Below, in pieces: positions 32,285 through 43,949 of a DNA stretch of 64,000 nt. Origin of the DNA: Taudactylus pleione (Eukaryota > Chordata > Amphibia > Anura > Myobatrachidae). The notes below the pieces were generated by a model that was not told the DNA's origin, did no database searches, and saw only the letters and a list, made by a program, of their open reading frames with translations. Within the stretch, counting starts at the first letter, position 1; each line of letters opens with the position of its first letter. Where the stretch lies: the NCBI GenBank assembly GCA_031769625.1, contig JAUIMM010001592.1, positions 255,501 to 319,500 on the forward strand, read 5' to 3'. The translations under genes were made by a program, and so were the position numbers.

Positions 32285-33178
32285 TTGTGCCAGGGAAGGG
32301 CTGGTGCCAACCCAGGGCAGGGACAGGATAGGATTGGGTGTGAAAGGGAGGATGCCGTATGTCCCACTGTATGTGATAAGGCTGAACCTTCTCTAACCCG
32401 TACTGTAGCCATCCCTAGATGCATGAAAAGGAATTGGTTAGCAACCACAGGTATCCCAAAATTTGTGGCTGCTGACACCCTGCAGGTAGCGTCCCTACTC
32501 ACCAGAGCGGAGCTCATTAGACTGGTTACCATGGGCAATGAGGAGCCTGATGTAGTAAACTATGTGCTAGAATCTACTCTTGATAGTATGGAGATTGCTA
32601 GTCAAAACATAGGGACAGAGGAGTCTGGTCCCCAAGACATGATATCCAAATCTATAGTGTACAAGTTATGTTCCCCATATGTTTCTGATGGTATATGTAG
32701 GATTTCTGGATTATCAGAAACAGCAGGCTGGCAAATGCTGCATTGTGCTGAGATGGTTCCTGAGGGCGGAGGCTGGTCCAGCCCCCTGGAGCTGCTAGAC
32801 AAGGACATGCAGGTAATGCCAGATGATAATGCCTTGACTGAAATGGCTAAGAAGGGCCTGTCAGATTTTCAGCCTGTACTCCTGGAAACCCCATCCCCCG
32901 AGCCAGAAACCCAAGAGGACGATAAAATATGTAAAAATATGGTGTCTGGGTTTGCTTTCTTTCCTGATATAGGCCCCAAGAAACGAGACATGGATGATGT
33001 TTGCTCTCAGGTGCTATATATGGAAATGGTAGGCCCCAGTTCTGTGGAAACAGGACAGAGGGACAAAGGCACCAGGTTCTGGGTGGGCTACAGGAGCCTG
33101 AGTAAGCCCACAGTGGTTGATGCCTATCCCCTTCCCAGGATGGAGGAACTGTTAGCTCAGTCCATCCAGGGAGGGTAA
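32285..33178 (+). pseudogene. Gypsy-2 spacer region and truncated reverse transcriptase start
   Basis: Open for 297 codons. Only the end is recognisable. VGYRSLSKPTVVDAYPLPRMEELL is split by nothing and matches the finger region where Ty3/Gypsy reverse transcriptase begins (DYRxLNxxTVxDxYPLPRxxE). The frame stops within ten residues and 80 bp of non-coding sequence leads to the polypurine tract, so the catalytic RT, RNase H and integrase are deleted. Confidence 0.75.
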
Positions 33179-33257
33179 TGACAGCTACCATTGTACAGCA
33201 TGGGAGACTGTAGCATGAGGTGCCAAATGTTCCCCTGCTGATTTTAAAAAAGGGAGG

Positions 33258-34333
33258 TGTAGAGAAAAAGCGGATTTTGCGTCCGCATGGGCATAATTGC
33301 ACATGATTGCGTCAGCAGAATCCGTAACTCTCCCTTGTAAATGTATATGTACTGTTTTGTGTAAAGGAAATGACAAACCTTTGAAGATGGACAGAAAGGT
33401 TTAACCAGAGGTTATAGGAAGATTGTTTCCCTACCAGCCATAATTATGTCAACTTGTATATAGCCCATAAGAAGGATGTCCAGGGAAATTACCTGCCAGC
33501 TGGCCAGATCCTGGATAGCCAGTCTGTAAGAGATCTGTGTTCTGTGTATGGTCAGAGATCAAAGACTTGTTGGTTATTCTCACAGACAGTCAGGCTATAG
33601 AGGTGTATGATTAATCACTCAATCTGTGTGCACGTTTATTGACCTAAGCCCACTTCTCAAGCTTTAGGAAGGTCTGAAAGGTAATTAAGAACCCCTGCCC
33701 AAATGATAGAGAAACCCCATAGTCCAGCTAGAGGGACAATACACTCTGGGCTGAGAAGGGTTAACACCCCCCAGGGGGGATGAGGGGGGAAGGAGCTGGG
33801 CACACATGGATAAAATACAGGCTCACTGGTAAGAGTGTGTAATTCTCTGCTTGAGGTTGTCTACAAGACACAGGGCACCGGACGTCGTCACAGGGAAAGG
33901 CCTCATTCCCAAAGATTGTTCTATCCGTCGTGATCTGAATGGTCTGTTTTCTCCCATTTTATTATTTTATTTGATTTACTGGAAATTGTGATTAACTGTG
34001 TTTGTGACTTTTTGTAACATTCTTATATCCTTTGTAATTTTTGTACATAAGCTTTGAAGATATTTCTTGAATTAAACTAAACTAATTCTAGTTCTGGAAC
34101 TGTGTTTTTATGACCCCAAACGCCCATGTTTGGCATGTTACCTATATTTAACTATTGATAAGTTGTGTGTACAGGTGAGAGCAGAAGCTTGCCTTACGCT
34201 TAGCATTAAATTGGTCTTCTGCTGGTGGCAGTTACCAGAGTTAAAACCACAAGCGCTGAGATAACTGGTATAAGTCACGGGCGGCGATTCTCAGATTGAA
34301 GTATCTGCAGAGATCGGCCGGAGGTCCGTGACA
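33258..34333 (+). repeat. Gypsy-2 right LTR
   Basis: A 1076-bp direct repeat of the split left LTR. At 33294-33305 it keeps the uninterrupted sequence into which Gypsy-1 jumped in the left LTR. Confidence 0.93.
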
Positions 34334-34338
34334 CCAAG

Positions 34339-34663
34339 TGCTGTGCCGTGACTGGCCAGAGAGAGCATGTGACAAACCAAGATTGGGCGACCAACTCACT
34401 TGGCCGGAGGCAAGATGACGGCGCCCATGCCAAACGGAACAGAAGCACTGCCAGGCCTCACCAGCCCAACATGACAGCATGCCCACGCAGAACCACGCAC
34501 AGCCAATGCCTCTCGCCACACACCAGCACCACCGCCAGATACCCCCCGCCACAGTGACCTCACAGGTAATACCCATCGAACACCATGCCGAGAAACCCTG
34601 GTTATGACAATAACTGAACAGAAACCATTTTGAATCTAATACAACCACCATTAAGTAGGTTAT
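34339..34663. other. Flank between Gypsy-2 and Gypsy-3
   Basis: GC-rich, no frame I would support. It may be the right half of an older LTR (see 19253-34564). Confidence 0.35.
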
Positions 34664-34668
34664 TATTT

Positions 34669-35342
34669 TGTCACGATCAGGGCTGACAGGCTGCCGAGAT
34701 CGCGGTCCTTACCGCTCCGGGCGCTCTGGCATGGCGTCTCCGGCGGGGGTGCAGGGACCTGGAGAGCAGCGCTGGGTACTGTGAGCCTCCACAGACTAAG
34801 GGCTTCCATCTGGAGGAAGGTGAGAGAGGTTGAGTCTGACAGTGCTTCTGCACACTGACCACTGGGCGCGGCCATCTTGGATTTGGGTCACATGTTGATT
34901 TGGGCCAATCAGGTAACAGCCTGGGCTAGGGAGGCTAGCAGCCAATCCTGCACTACCTGAGGGTACTAAAGGGCTGTCAAGAGGCTCCTTAGTTGCCAGT
35001 GCAGCGTCTATCACAGCGTATGCTGTGAGCTAGTTCTCTGTGCTCCCTTGCTCCTTAAAAGTGCCATTGCTCCAGTGTGTTCCTGCAAATTCACCTCTCA
35101 GCCTTGGTGCGGTTCTGCTCCTGTTACTACCTGTCTCCTGAAACCGGCTACCCGTTGTTTACCCAGCCAACCCCGGTTCTCCGAGTGCCGCCAGTGTCTC
35201 CCAGCCTGTCTCACCCCTTCGTGTAAACCATTCCTTCATGAGTCATACCCCCCTAAGGCCGGCTGCTTTCAAGTACCAGCAAATGAACCCTCACTCGCCA
35301 TCCGACTCCACTCTGGGTCCAGGTGCACGCCAAGCCGTGACA
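34669..35342 (+). repeat. Gypsy-3 left LTR, 674 bp
   Basis: Matches the right LTR except for about 168 bp (about 35157-35325) missing from the right copy, between CTACCCGTTG and CACGCCAAGC. Confidence 0.9.
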
Positions 35343-35357
35343 GTTTGCACTGGCCAA

Positions 35358-36305
35358 ATGGATTCGGCTAGTGGACAGGATTTGAGGGCCGACCTGCTCC
35401 AGGGTATCGCCAGTTGCCTGGAGGGTTTAGAGGCGTCACAGCGACAAATGGCTCAGTTCCTGCAGGAAATACCTCGTCGTCAGGACACGTTACAAGCCTC
35501 CCTGGTTACCGTTAATATGCCTGCTGCCACAAGCTAGGCAGCAGCTCCAGTCGTTCCTGTTTCATCTGCACCATCCCATCTGCACCTTCCGACTCCCAAT
35601 AAATTTGACGGGAACCCCAAATTATGCCGAGGGTTTCTTAACCAGTGTGACGTCCACTTCACATTACAGCCTGCGAACTTTCCATCTCCTAAATCCAAAG
35701 TGGCATATATTGTGTCTCTGCTGTCCGCTTCTGCCCTAGATTGGGTTTTGCCCCTCTGGGAGAGGTCAGACCCCTTATTAGAAAACTACTACGAATTTCT
35801 CACGTCCTTCCGAAGGATCTTCGACGAGCCCAGGAGAACAACCTCAGCTGCAGTGGAGATCCTGCGACTTCGCCAAGGGAATCAACCGGTCAGCCAGTAC
35901 ATCATCCAATTTCAAACACTGGCCTCGGAGCTAAAGTGGAATGAGGAGGCCCTGATTTCCGCCTTCTGGAGTGGGTTGTCAGATCGTTTAAAGGATGACC
36001 TCGCCACTCGAGATCTGCCGGCTACCCTCAACGAGCTTAGCTCTCTCTGTAATAAAGTGGACCTGCGGTACCAAGAACGGCAGAGTGAGAAAAATAGGGG
36101 AGATCGCTTTAGGTTCCGGCCAACCATTACTCCGACCACCCCTCTATCTGAACCTGTGGGAGATGAACCCATGCAGATTAATGGGGCTCGCCTCACAGTA
36201 GAGGAGCGGCAAAGGCGCCGACGGGATAACCTGTGCATGTACTGCGGGGAGACCGGTCATCTGGTCGCGGCCTGTCAACTTCGTCCGGGAAACTCCCAAT
36301 CCTAA
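35358..36305 (+). pseudogene. Gypsy-3 gag (PEG10/RTL-like), one in-frame stop
   Basis: Starts MDSASGQDLRADLLQGI. TAG at 35535-35537 interrupts the frame. The capsid region then reads PNKFDGNPKLCRGFLNQCDV, through SALDWVLPLWERSDP and FWSGLSDRLKDDLATRD. A terminal zinc knuckle is CMYCGETGHLVAAC. These are the features of the sushi-ichi gag from which mammalian PEG10 and RTL genes descend. The capsid packages element RNA. Confidence 0.88.
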
Positions 36306-36334
36306 CCTGTGCCGCAGACACCAGGTTGGGAGTG

Positions 36335-39094
36335 ATGTCCTCGTCTCCGTCAAAAACTGAATCTACCTTGACCATTACTTTAGAGATTTCCCATGGTTCT
36401 TAAGTTGTTCTTTCTCTCCATGATTCAGGGGCCGCCAAAAATTTCATCACCGCCAAACTTGTCCAGAGATTTCGGATTCCCATCTCCTCTCTCGACCATA
36501 CCGTCACCCTATCTGCAGTGGATGGCACCCAGATTAGCAATGGAGTCGTCTCTCTATGTACTCTTGGTGATTCCCAAAGCCTCCCATGAAGTCATCCTTG
36601 GATATCCCTGCTTACGCAAGCATTCTCCCAATATTGACTGGGGTACCATGCAAATCTTGTCCTGGGGAGAAACTTGTCGAGCGTCCTGCCTTCCTCAAAT
36701 CAAGCCCATCAAAGAAATTCACATTGCAACCACTACTCCAATTCCCTGCCAGTACAGCTCCTTCTCTGAAGTCTTCTGCAAAACCGGGGCCAATATTCTG
36801 CCTCTTCATCGGGAGTGGAATTGTCCCATTGAGTTGATCCCTGGCAAAACTCCTCCACGTGGTCGTACTTACCCACTCTCCCTGCCTGAGACCAAGGCCA
36901 TGTCAGCGTACATCCAGGAGAACCTGCAAAAAGGGTTCATTCGACAATCCTCCTCACCGGCAGGGGCGGGATTCTTTTTTGTGTCAAAGAAGGATGGAGG
37001 TCTGCGCCCTTGCATCGATTATAGGGGCTTAAACTACATAACTGTCAAAAACCGCTACCCGATACCCCTCATTACCGAAATTTTCGATCGAGTAAAATGT
37101 GCTACTATTTTTACCAAACTGGATTTAAGAGGGGCCTATAATCTCATTAGGATACGAGCCGGAGACGAGTGGAAAACAGCATTCAATACCCGGGACGGTC
37201 ATTTTGAATATCTTGTAATGCCCTTTGGCCTCTGTTATGCCCCTGCTGTTTTTCAGAACTTCGTGAATGAGATCTTCCGGGACTTATTATATATTTCTGT
37301 AGTGGTTTACTTAGACGATATTCTGATATTCTCCTCCAATATTGACAATCATCGGTCCCAAGTCAAGGAAGTGCTAACTCGTTTACGAAAGAACCACCTG
37401 TACTGTAAAGCTGAAAAATGTGTGTTCGAAGTTTCCTCGGTTCCCTTTCTAGGTTACATCGTCTCAGGTTCCAGGCTTGAAATGGATCCCCAGAAAGTAC
37501 AGGCAATCTTGGACTGGTCTCGTCCAAATTCTTTGAAGGCGGTACAAAGATTTCTAGGCTTCGTGAACTATTATCGAAGATTCATCAAAGGATTCTCCAC
37601 CCTCATGGCACCCATTTCCGCTCTGACTCGCAAGGGGGCAAACCCATCTCAGTGGCCTCCCGAGGCCGAAACCGCCTTTCAACTTTTAAAACAAGCCTTC
37701 ATTTCCGCTCCTGTACTGAGACAACCTAACATTAATTACCCATTTTTTTCTAGAAGTGGATGCCTCTTCCGCAGCAGTAGGGGCAGTACTATCCCAGAAA
37801 CTTGAGGATAACAAGTTTCATCCTTGCGGGTTCTTCTCAAAGAAATTTTCCCTAGCGGAAAGGAATTATCCCATTGGAGAGCAGGAATTGTTGGCTGTGA
37901 AGTTAGCCTTTGAAGAGTGGAGTTATCTTCTCGAAGGTGATACGTTTCCCAACACTGTTTATACGGATCATCGGAACCTCCTATATCTAAAGAATATCCA
38001 GTGCCTCAGTTCTCGTCTGGCCTGGAGGGCAATATTCTTCTCCCGTTTCAATTTTACTTTGACTTTTCGCCCAGGCTCACTGAATCAAAAAGCAGATGCT
38101 CTCTCTCGTTCTCTCTCCTCCGATGCATCTTCCGAAGGTCAAAAGGAGACTCCAGTTCTGGACTCCAGAGTATTTGCTGTCACTTGCATTCAACCCCCTC
38201 CTGGGAAAACCTTTGTGACCTCAGATATGCGCAAACAGCTTTTGAAGTGGGCTCATGCTTCTCGTTTCGCCGGACACCCGGGCATACGCAAGACTTTGGA
38301 ATTCCTGCAACGTTCATATTGGTGGCCTGCTATGAAATCTGAAATTGAAGCTTTTATTTCCTCCTGTCCACAGTGCGCTCAGCATAAAACATCCAGACAA
38401 GCTCCTGCCAGCACATTGCTACACCTGTCGATACCAACCCGTCCTTGGACACACCTATCCATGGACTTTGTAACGGACCTACCCGTTTCCAATGGGTTTA
38501 CCACCATCTGGGTTGTGGTGGATCATTTCTCCAAAATGGTTCATTACGTTCCCCTCAAGAAAATGCCATCTGCTCCAGAGTTGGCCCAGCTGTACGTCGA
38601 CAATATCTTCCGTCTCCATGGACTCCCAATTGAAATTGTCTCCGAAAGAGGGGTGCAGTTTGTAGCAAGATTTTTTAGAGCTCTGTGTTCTGTCTTCCAA
38701 ATTAAACTAAAATTTTCAACAGCTTATCACCCTCAGTCTAAAGGATCTACAGAGAGGGTCAATCAGGACCTCGAGACCTTTCTGCGGATCCACATGTCTT
38801 CTTCACAAGACAACTGGGCAGACACTCTGCCCTGGGCCAAATTTGCCCATAATAGCTCTTATCATTCTTCTACGGGGCAAACCCCATTTTTTGTAGTTTT
38901 TTGGTCTGCATCCCAGAGTACTAGAGTTTCAAGAATTGCCAGTCTTCGATGTACCAGCGGTAACCTCCACACTACAGAAATTCTCTCAGATTTGGACTCA
39001 GGTTCATTCCGCCTTACAAAAAGCCTCTGTTCGATATAAATTAGCAGCTGACAAAAAAAGGAGAGCGGTGCCCAACCTAAAAACGGGTGATTTA
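36335..39094 (+). pseudogene. Gypsy-3 pol, 5' part (protease to integrase)
   Basis: The protease starts in the -1 frame relative to gag, with DSGAAKNFITAKL (DSG active site, about 36425-36460). An indel near 36560 shifts to the frame of 36393-37805. That frame carries RT with MPFGLCYAPAVFQ and VVYLDDILIFS (about 37303-37335). Another indel near 37750 leads to RNase H and integrase (37756-39039), with DASSAAVGAVLSQ, YTDHRNLLYL, the HHCC module (HASRFAGHPG, CPQCAQH) and MDFVTDLP. At the second catalytic position this copy has SERGVQF where the family has SDRGVQF, so an active-site aspartate is lost. A third shift follows FFVVFW. The frame then reaches KTGDL, where the MITE cuts it. Confidence 0.9.
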
Positions 39095-39715
39095 GGACCT
39101 CATTCAGAGTCGGTCGAAGCGGCCGCACGGTCGTACGCCACCGATGTTCGCTATACTGCGCATGCGTAAAGTTCGCAATGCGCGTGCGCATACTAGCCGC
39201 TACGTTCAGAAATTTCTCTCTCCTTGAACACAGCCAGGTCGGTAGTTTGAGTGACAGAATGAGGTGTTTGTGGGTGGTAACAGGGGAAGGTGCTTGAAAA
39301 TGGGGGAGTGGAGATCCGAACGCAGGCGTGCCTAATTATGCGAACGGCGTTTTATGGGAGTGCATGCGGTTTATGGGAGTGCATAATTAACAAAGTAGCG
39401 TCATGGCACATGTGACATGGGAGGTTTTTACACTGACATGATCGTAGAGCTTAAGAGTGGGTATGGTCAACCTTAAGCTCTACGACCATTTCCGATGGTT
39501 CCCGATGGTCTCGATTAATCCTTATATGCCCGGAGATGATGTGCAATGCGTACGAGAAGGGGGCGTATATTTTTGAATTCCGGCCGCTTCCTCCCCTTGG
39601 TCGGCCAGCTACCGATCGGAACTTAGGGACGCAACTTGAGAGGAAATCATTTGCATATCCGGCCCCTTTTCCCGTACGACCATGCGGCCACTTCGACCGA
39701 CTCTGAATGAGGTCC
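39095..39715. mobile_element. Harbinger-like palindromic MITE, copy 3
   Basis: GGACCTCATTCAGAGTCGGTCG and its complement at the ends, with the 3-bp duplication TTA (39092-39094 and 39716-39718). It splits Gypsy-3 pol between KTGDL and VLLSTRN without losing a base. The interior resembles copy 2 at 8011. Confidence 0.9.
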
Positions 39716-40351
39716 TTAGTGTTGCTGTCTACTCGTAATCTTCGCCTTAAAGTCCCGTCCATGAAGTTTGCTCCCTGCTTCATTGGTCCATTTCCCATCA
39801 CTCAAGTGATCAATCCAGTGGCCTACAAATTGAAACTCCCCTCCTATCTCAAAATACCAAACTCCTTCCATATCTCCCTGCTGAAACCTCTCATCCTGAA
39901 TCGCTTTCGCAAAGTCCTGCCACACTCTGCCAAAGTCCTAACTGAGAGGGGTGTAGAGTTTGAGGTCAAACAAATCCTGGACTCTCGTTTTCATTATGGT
40001 CAGCTTCAATATTTGCTGGATTGGAAAGGTTATGGTCCTGAAGAGCATTGTTGGGTCAAAGATGAGGATGTCCATGCTCCTCGCCTGGTGCTTAAGTTTC
40101 ACTCTGAAAATCCTGGTAAACCCAAGAAGTGTCCAGAGGCCACTACTAAAGGAGGGGGTACTGTCATGATTAGGGCTGACAGGCTGCCGAGATTGCGGTC
40201 CTTACCGCTCCGGGCGCTCTGGCATGACGTCTCCGGCAGGGGTGCAGGGACCTGGAGAGCAGCGCTGGGTACTGTGAGCCTCCGCAGACTAAGGGCTTCC
40301 ATCTGGAGGAAGGTGAGAGAGGTTGAGTCTGACAGTATTTCTGCACACTGA
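39716..40351 (+). pseudogene. Gypsy-3 pol, 3' part with chromodomain
   Basis: Continues the integrase C-terminal region (LRLKVPSMKFAPCFIGPFP, SFHISLLKPL). It ends in a chromodomain, EFEVKQILDSRFH, QYLLDWKGYGPEEHCWV and DVHAPRLVLKFH (about 39955-40105). Chromodomains of this type steer integration to marked chromatin. The frame runs on into the right LTR. Confidence 0.9.
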
Positions 40352-40667
40352 CCACTGGGCGTGGCCATCTTGGATTTGGGTCACATGTTGATTTGGGCCA
40401 ATCAGGTAACAGCCTGGGCTAGGGAGACAAGCAGCCAATCCTGCACTACCTGAGGGTACTAAAGGGCTGTCAAGAGGCTCCTTAGTTGCCAGTGCAACGT
40501 CTATCACAGCGTATGCTGTGAGCTAGTTCTCTGTGCTCCCTTGCTCCTTAAAAGTGCCATTGCTCCAGTGTGTTCCTGCAAATTCACCTCTCAGCCTTGG
40601 TGCGGTTCTGCTCCTGTTACTATCTGTCTCCTGACACCGGCTACCCGTTGCACGCCAAGCCGTGACA
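40162..40667 (+). repeat. Gypsy-3 right LTR, 506 bp
   Basis: Direct repeat of the left LTR with an internal deletion of about 168 bp. Confidence 0.9.
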
Positions 40668-40979
40668 TATTTCATCTTACTATGTGTACAGGTAATTTCA
40701 GTGGCACCATTTCCTAACATCAATAAATTGATTTCTCATAATCAATAAAATTCCCAGCAGCCCCATTATCCTTAAAAGCTGTAAGATTAACCTGTCCATG
40801 AGTGAAATAATATTGTATAGACATCATTAGGCATTTTATTAACATAAGCAACTGAGGAAGCCTCACTCTGGCATTTCCCAACTTCTTGAGCCAAGAATGG
40901 TCAATATGACAGTAAAGATACAGTTTATTAAACCTCTTACTTGATTTTTCTCCAGGACACAATTTAGAAAATCCAAGCC

Positions 40980-41400
40980 CGACTTGTGATTAAAGACAGG
41001 CATCTAAATCCCGACGCCTATCTTTAGCCCGACACCAAGATCCCGACAGCCGCCATGCTTAACAAAGGTAAGTGGGGTATGTTAAGTGTTAGCTGTGGGG
41101 GAGGGAAGTTAGGTTTAGGGACCCTTAGGGGAGATTAGGGTTAGGCTAGGTAAAGGAGGGTTAGGGTTAGGCACAACCAGGGGGGTAGGTTAGGTTTAGG
41201 CACCCGCCCCGGGAGGGTTACGCTTAGGGTGCGGGAAGGGGAGGGGAGGGTTAGGTACCTCAGGGGGGAGGTTATGGTTAGGCACCACTAAGGGAGTGTT
41301 AAGGATAGGGAGGGGACAGGGGAGAGTTAGGGTACTTACCAGCCCCGGTCGGGATGTAGAACGTTCGTGCTTACGGCGTACGTATGTCATCCGGTGGCTA
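40980..41400 (+). repeat. TTAGGG/TTAGGC-bearing interspersed repeat, copy 2
   Basis: Flanks with AATCCCGACGCCTATC and ATCCCGACAGCCGCC, then about 41095-41340 of GGGTTAGGGTTAGGCACC units, then CCCCGGTCGGGATG. Same family as 14050. Confidence 0.72.
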
Positions 41401-41719
41401 ATCAGCCACCAGCATTAAATACTGATTCCATTCAAACATTTAGCCACTAAATCATACCCAACTGTCCCATTTTCCTTTGCCACGTTCCATCATTCTTTTA
41501 TCTATGTGAATTGATAGCTGCATCACATTTTCTAAAGAATCTGGGACAGGATACTGGATAAGTATATCTATAATTACCTTAGTTAAGCCCAGCCTGAACT
41601 GACTCTTAAGTGCAGGATTATTATATTCACAACAAGTCGGCGATCTGCAAAATGCTGAACAGAAACTGTTGTACAGTACTACACAGTACTGTCCCAGAAT
41701 GTTATTGCAAGGCTTGTAT

Positions 41720-41782
41720 ATACTGTATATATATATATATACTGTATAAATATATATGTGTATATATATATATATATATAAT
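41720..41782. repeat. TA microsatellite
   Basis: Interrupted TA runs. Confidence 0.92.
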
Positions 41783-41828
41783 ATGTGCCCCTGCAGAGGG
41801 TTCCCGATCTGGCTCACCATATAATACC

Positions 41829-41940
41829 CTTAAGCTGGGTACACACAAGAAGATATATTGGATGATTTGACGATTTTAAACTAATTGCAACAACAATTCG
41901 TCCACATCGTCCAGTGTGCTCTCGTGCAGGATTTATAGAG
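41829..41940. repeat. GTACACAC-type MITE fragment
   Basis: Begins TTAAGCTGGGTACACAC, the end sequence of this family, but no matching right end is found. Confidence 0.55.
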
Positions 41941-42994
41941 GGAGGTTTCCAAATGCTTGATTTTAGAGGCCAGTCCATGAAGAGGGCATAATCAGCACTT
42001 AACCAGTTATTAATATGCATCATACAAAGTGTATTGTGTGTCATAATTCCAGCATATACAGGACCAGCGATCACAGTAAGCCATTAGATGTGGCAGTAGA
42101 GCCATCCTGCCTGAGCTGAATGTTTTTATTTCACATGTGGGCACCATTCTAGAGCATGGGAGCAAAACGGGAGTCTCAGGAGCAGCAGCAGAACCTAGCA
42201 CTGCCCTGGACTTATATGGACATATTCGTTATGCACCTCCTGGATAACAGTATTAATAATTAACTCTATAGATTGCACATAGCAGTACAGCCTTAACAGT
42301 ACATGTTTTCCAGATCTCCTAGTTGGTACACACATGTTTTCATCACTGGCTGAGACATGTTAAAAGATCCACAGGTGGTGCTAATTATTTCATTTGTGAT
42401 AGTGAGGTGAACATGCAGCACTAGTAAAATTGTTTTGAACATTATTTCTATTTCTATAATTGGTATTCCTTTAACGATTTTTATTGGTTTATGATTTCCA
42501 CACTCAGAATTATTATTACAACATTTTAATTAAGTATATTAAATTTAAAAGTTTATAGAGAATGTGTTGGGAGAAGAAAGTAGTCATGATTTAAAAAAAT
42601 GCAGAGAATTATCTCCTCTTATTTTAGTACCAGTAATGTGTGTTCTTTCCTTGTTTTAACATTCTAACCATGAATGGGAAGTACAGCCCAACCATGAAAC
42701 TTTGTTGGTAAATGTTACTCATTAACTTGGCTTGTGAGACTGTAACATTATTATCACCTGGAGGCAATCACCTGTAATTGTCATTAGTTTGTAAAAACCT
42801 TGATTGTTTTTAATTGATAATTTTATAAAGCTGCAACCTGAATACCAATTTGTTTTATATTTAAGCTCTCAGGTATGCCCCCGATGTCATGTGTTCCCTG
42901 AGTGTTCATGTGTATTCTCTCTGTCAATACCAGCTGGTGGTTAGTTTGTCAGTGATATGAACCTAGACTTCTTCTGCCCTGTTGGAGTCATTAA
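41941..42994. other. Intergenic, no gene recognised
   Basis: AT-rich sequence downstream of V2R-B. Nothing I can support. Confidence 0.45.
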
Positions 42995-43426
42995 TACCCC
43001 TTTTCCACCTAAATTCCGGGTCTGACCCGGAGCTGGAACAAAGTTCCTATCCGGATCAGACCCGGAATTTTGCCGGCGCCGAATCGGATATTCCCGAGTC
43101 AGCGCCGCTTACACCGCAGTCGGGTCTGCATAGACCCGGCTTTTGCGGAGTGAAAGTGGTCGCTTGGAGATGACGTCATCTCCAAGCGCCACTGAAGCCG
43201 GACCAATCGGCCGGCTAGCAGCGCACTCCAGGTCATCGTGACCCGGAGTGCGCTGTTCTCATAGCAGGGTTTCAAGGGCTACGCCCGTGTTAAACCCTGC
43301 TAGTTACCTGGGTTGGATTGCCGGGTCACTCGACCCGGCAATCCAACTCTCTCCCCTTTTACACCAGGGAGCTGCCCGGGTTAACCCTTCAAAAACCCGG
43401 GTTCTAGCTCCAGTGTAAAAGGGGTA
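42995..43426. mobile_element. Palindromic MITE, TACCCCTTTTCCACC ends
   Basis: Ends TACCCCTTTTCCACC and CAGTGTAAAAGGGGTA are inverted repeats, with TAA on both sides (42992-42994 and 43427-43429). The interior is GC-rich with repeated GACCCGG and CCGGGTC palindromes. The 3-bp duplication suggests Harbinger. Confidence 0.82.
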
Positions 43427-43429
43427 TAA

Positions 43430-43949
43430 GTTACATTGCCAGCCATTGCTGCTCAAAGACATAAAAGTTACCATGTGATAGGACTTGGTCTTCTTTAATC
43501 ATCTTACTGTCGTAATTTTGTATATAGTATTTAATCTCTGATATATACTTTTTCTTGATGTCCAATATATATTTTAATCATTATGTGTTGTTTCTTATGC
43601 ATATAATTGTGTGGGGAGCCAGGAGGAATCTAACCATTAGGTGTGGACTAAATGAGGATGAGGGTTGAGCTTTAGTTTATAAACTTTATAACACTTTGTC
43701 CATTTCACTGAGATTTGGCACTTATACATGAATTAAAGGGCAAATTTGCATTTTTTTAAAGCGCATTGCCCACTTTAATTTTATATTATTCTTTAAAATA
43801 TCCTATATTCCTTTATTTAGACACAAAAATTTTCAGTTTGTCTGTAATTTGTGTAACATATCACAGTTGCATCTTTATTTATGCTAATAATATATTTTTC
43901 ACATACTTACAAATTCAATGTTTGGCTTAGTTATGTGCAGCCTACAGTT
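43430..43949. other. 3' flank of V2R-B
   Basis: AT-rich sequence just downstream of the stop codon. Minus-strand AATAAA-like signals may exist but none stands out. Confidence 0.35.

Larger units (their letters stand above)
19825..34333 (+). mobile_element. Gypsy-2: non-autonomous Ty3/Gypsy-like LTR element
   Basis: LTRs begin TGTAGAGAAAAAGCGG and end GTCCGTGACA. The target duplication is CCAAG (19820-19824 and 34334-34338). The left LTR is split by Gypsy-1 (19825-19866 and from 28445 to 29482). After it comes a primer-binding-site candidate TGGTTTGCAGCGGTGGGAT at 29485, close to the 3' end complement of a tRNA-Leu as I remember it. The polypurine tract AAAAAAGGGAGG precedes the right LTR. 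The interior encodes gag, a zinc knuckle, a protease and only the first residues of reverse transcriptase, so RT, RNase H and integrase have been deleted. Confidence 0.9.
19253..34564. repeat. Candidate older LTR hosting the Gypsy nest
   Basis: TGTGAGGT at 19253 and ACCTCACA ending at 34564 would be 8-bp inverted LTR termini of an LTR about 0.8 kb long. It would be split by Gypsy-2 at 19820-34338. No target duplication or internal coding region is seen, so this is tentative. Confidence 0.25.
34669..40667 (+). mobile_element. Gypsy-3: sushi-like Ty3/Gypsy chromovirus
   Basis: LTRs begin TGTCA(C/T)GAT and end CCGTGACA, with target duplication TATTT (34664-34668 and 40668-40672). A polypurine tract AAAGGAGGGGG precedes the right LTR. 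The interior has a PEG10/RTL-like gag, a pol with DSG protease, RT, RNase H and integrase, and a C-terminal chromodomain, placing it with the chromoviruses (sushi-ichi type). It is broken by a stop in gag, several frameshifts in pol and a 621-bp MITE. Confidence 0.92.
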
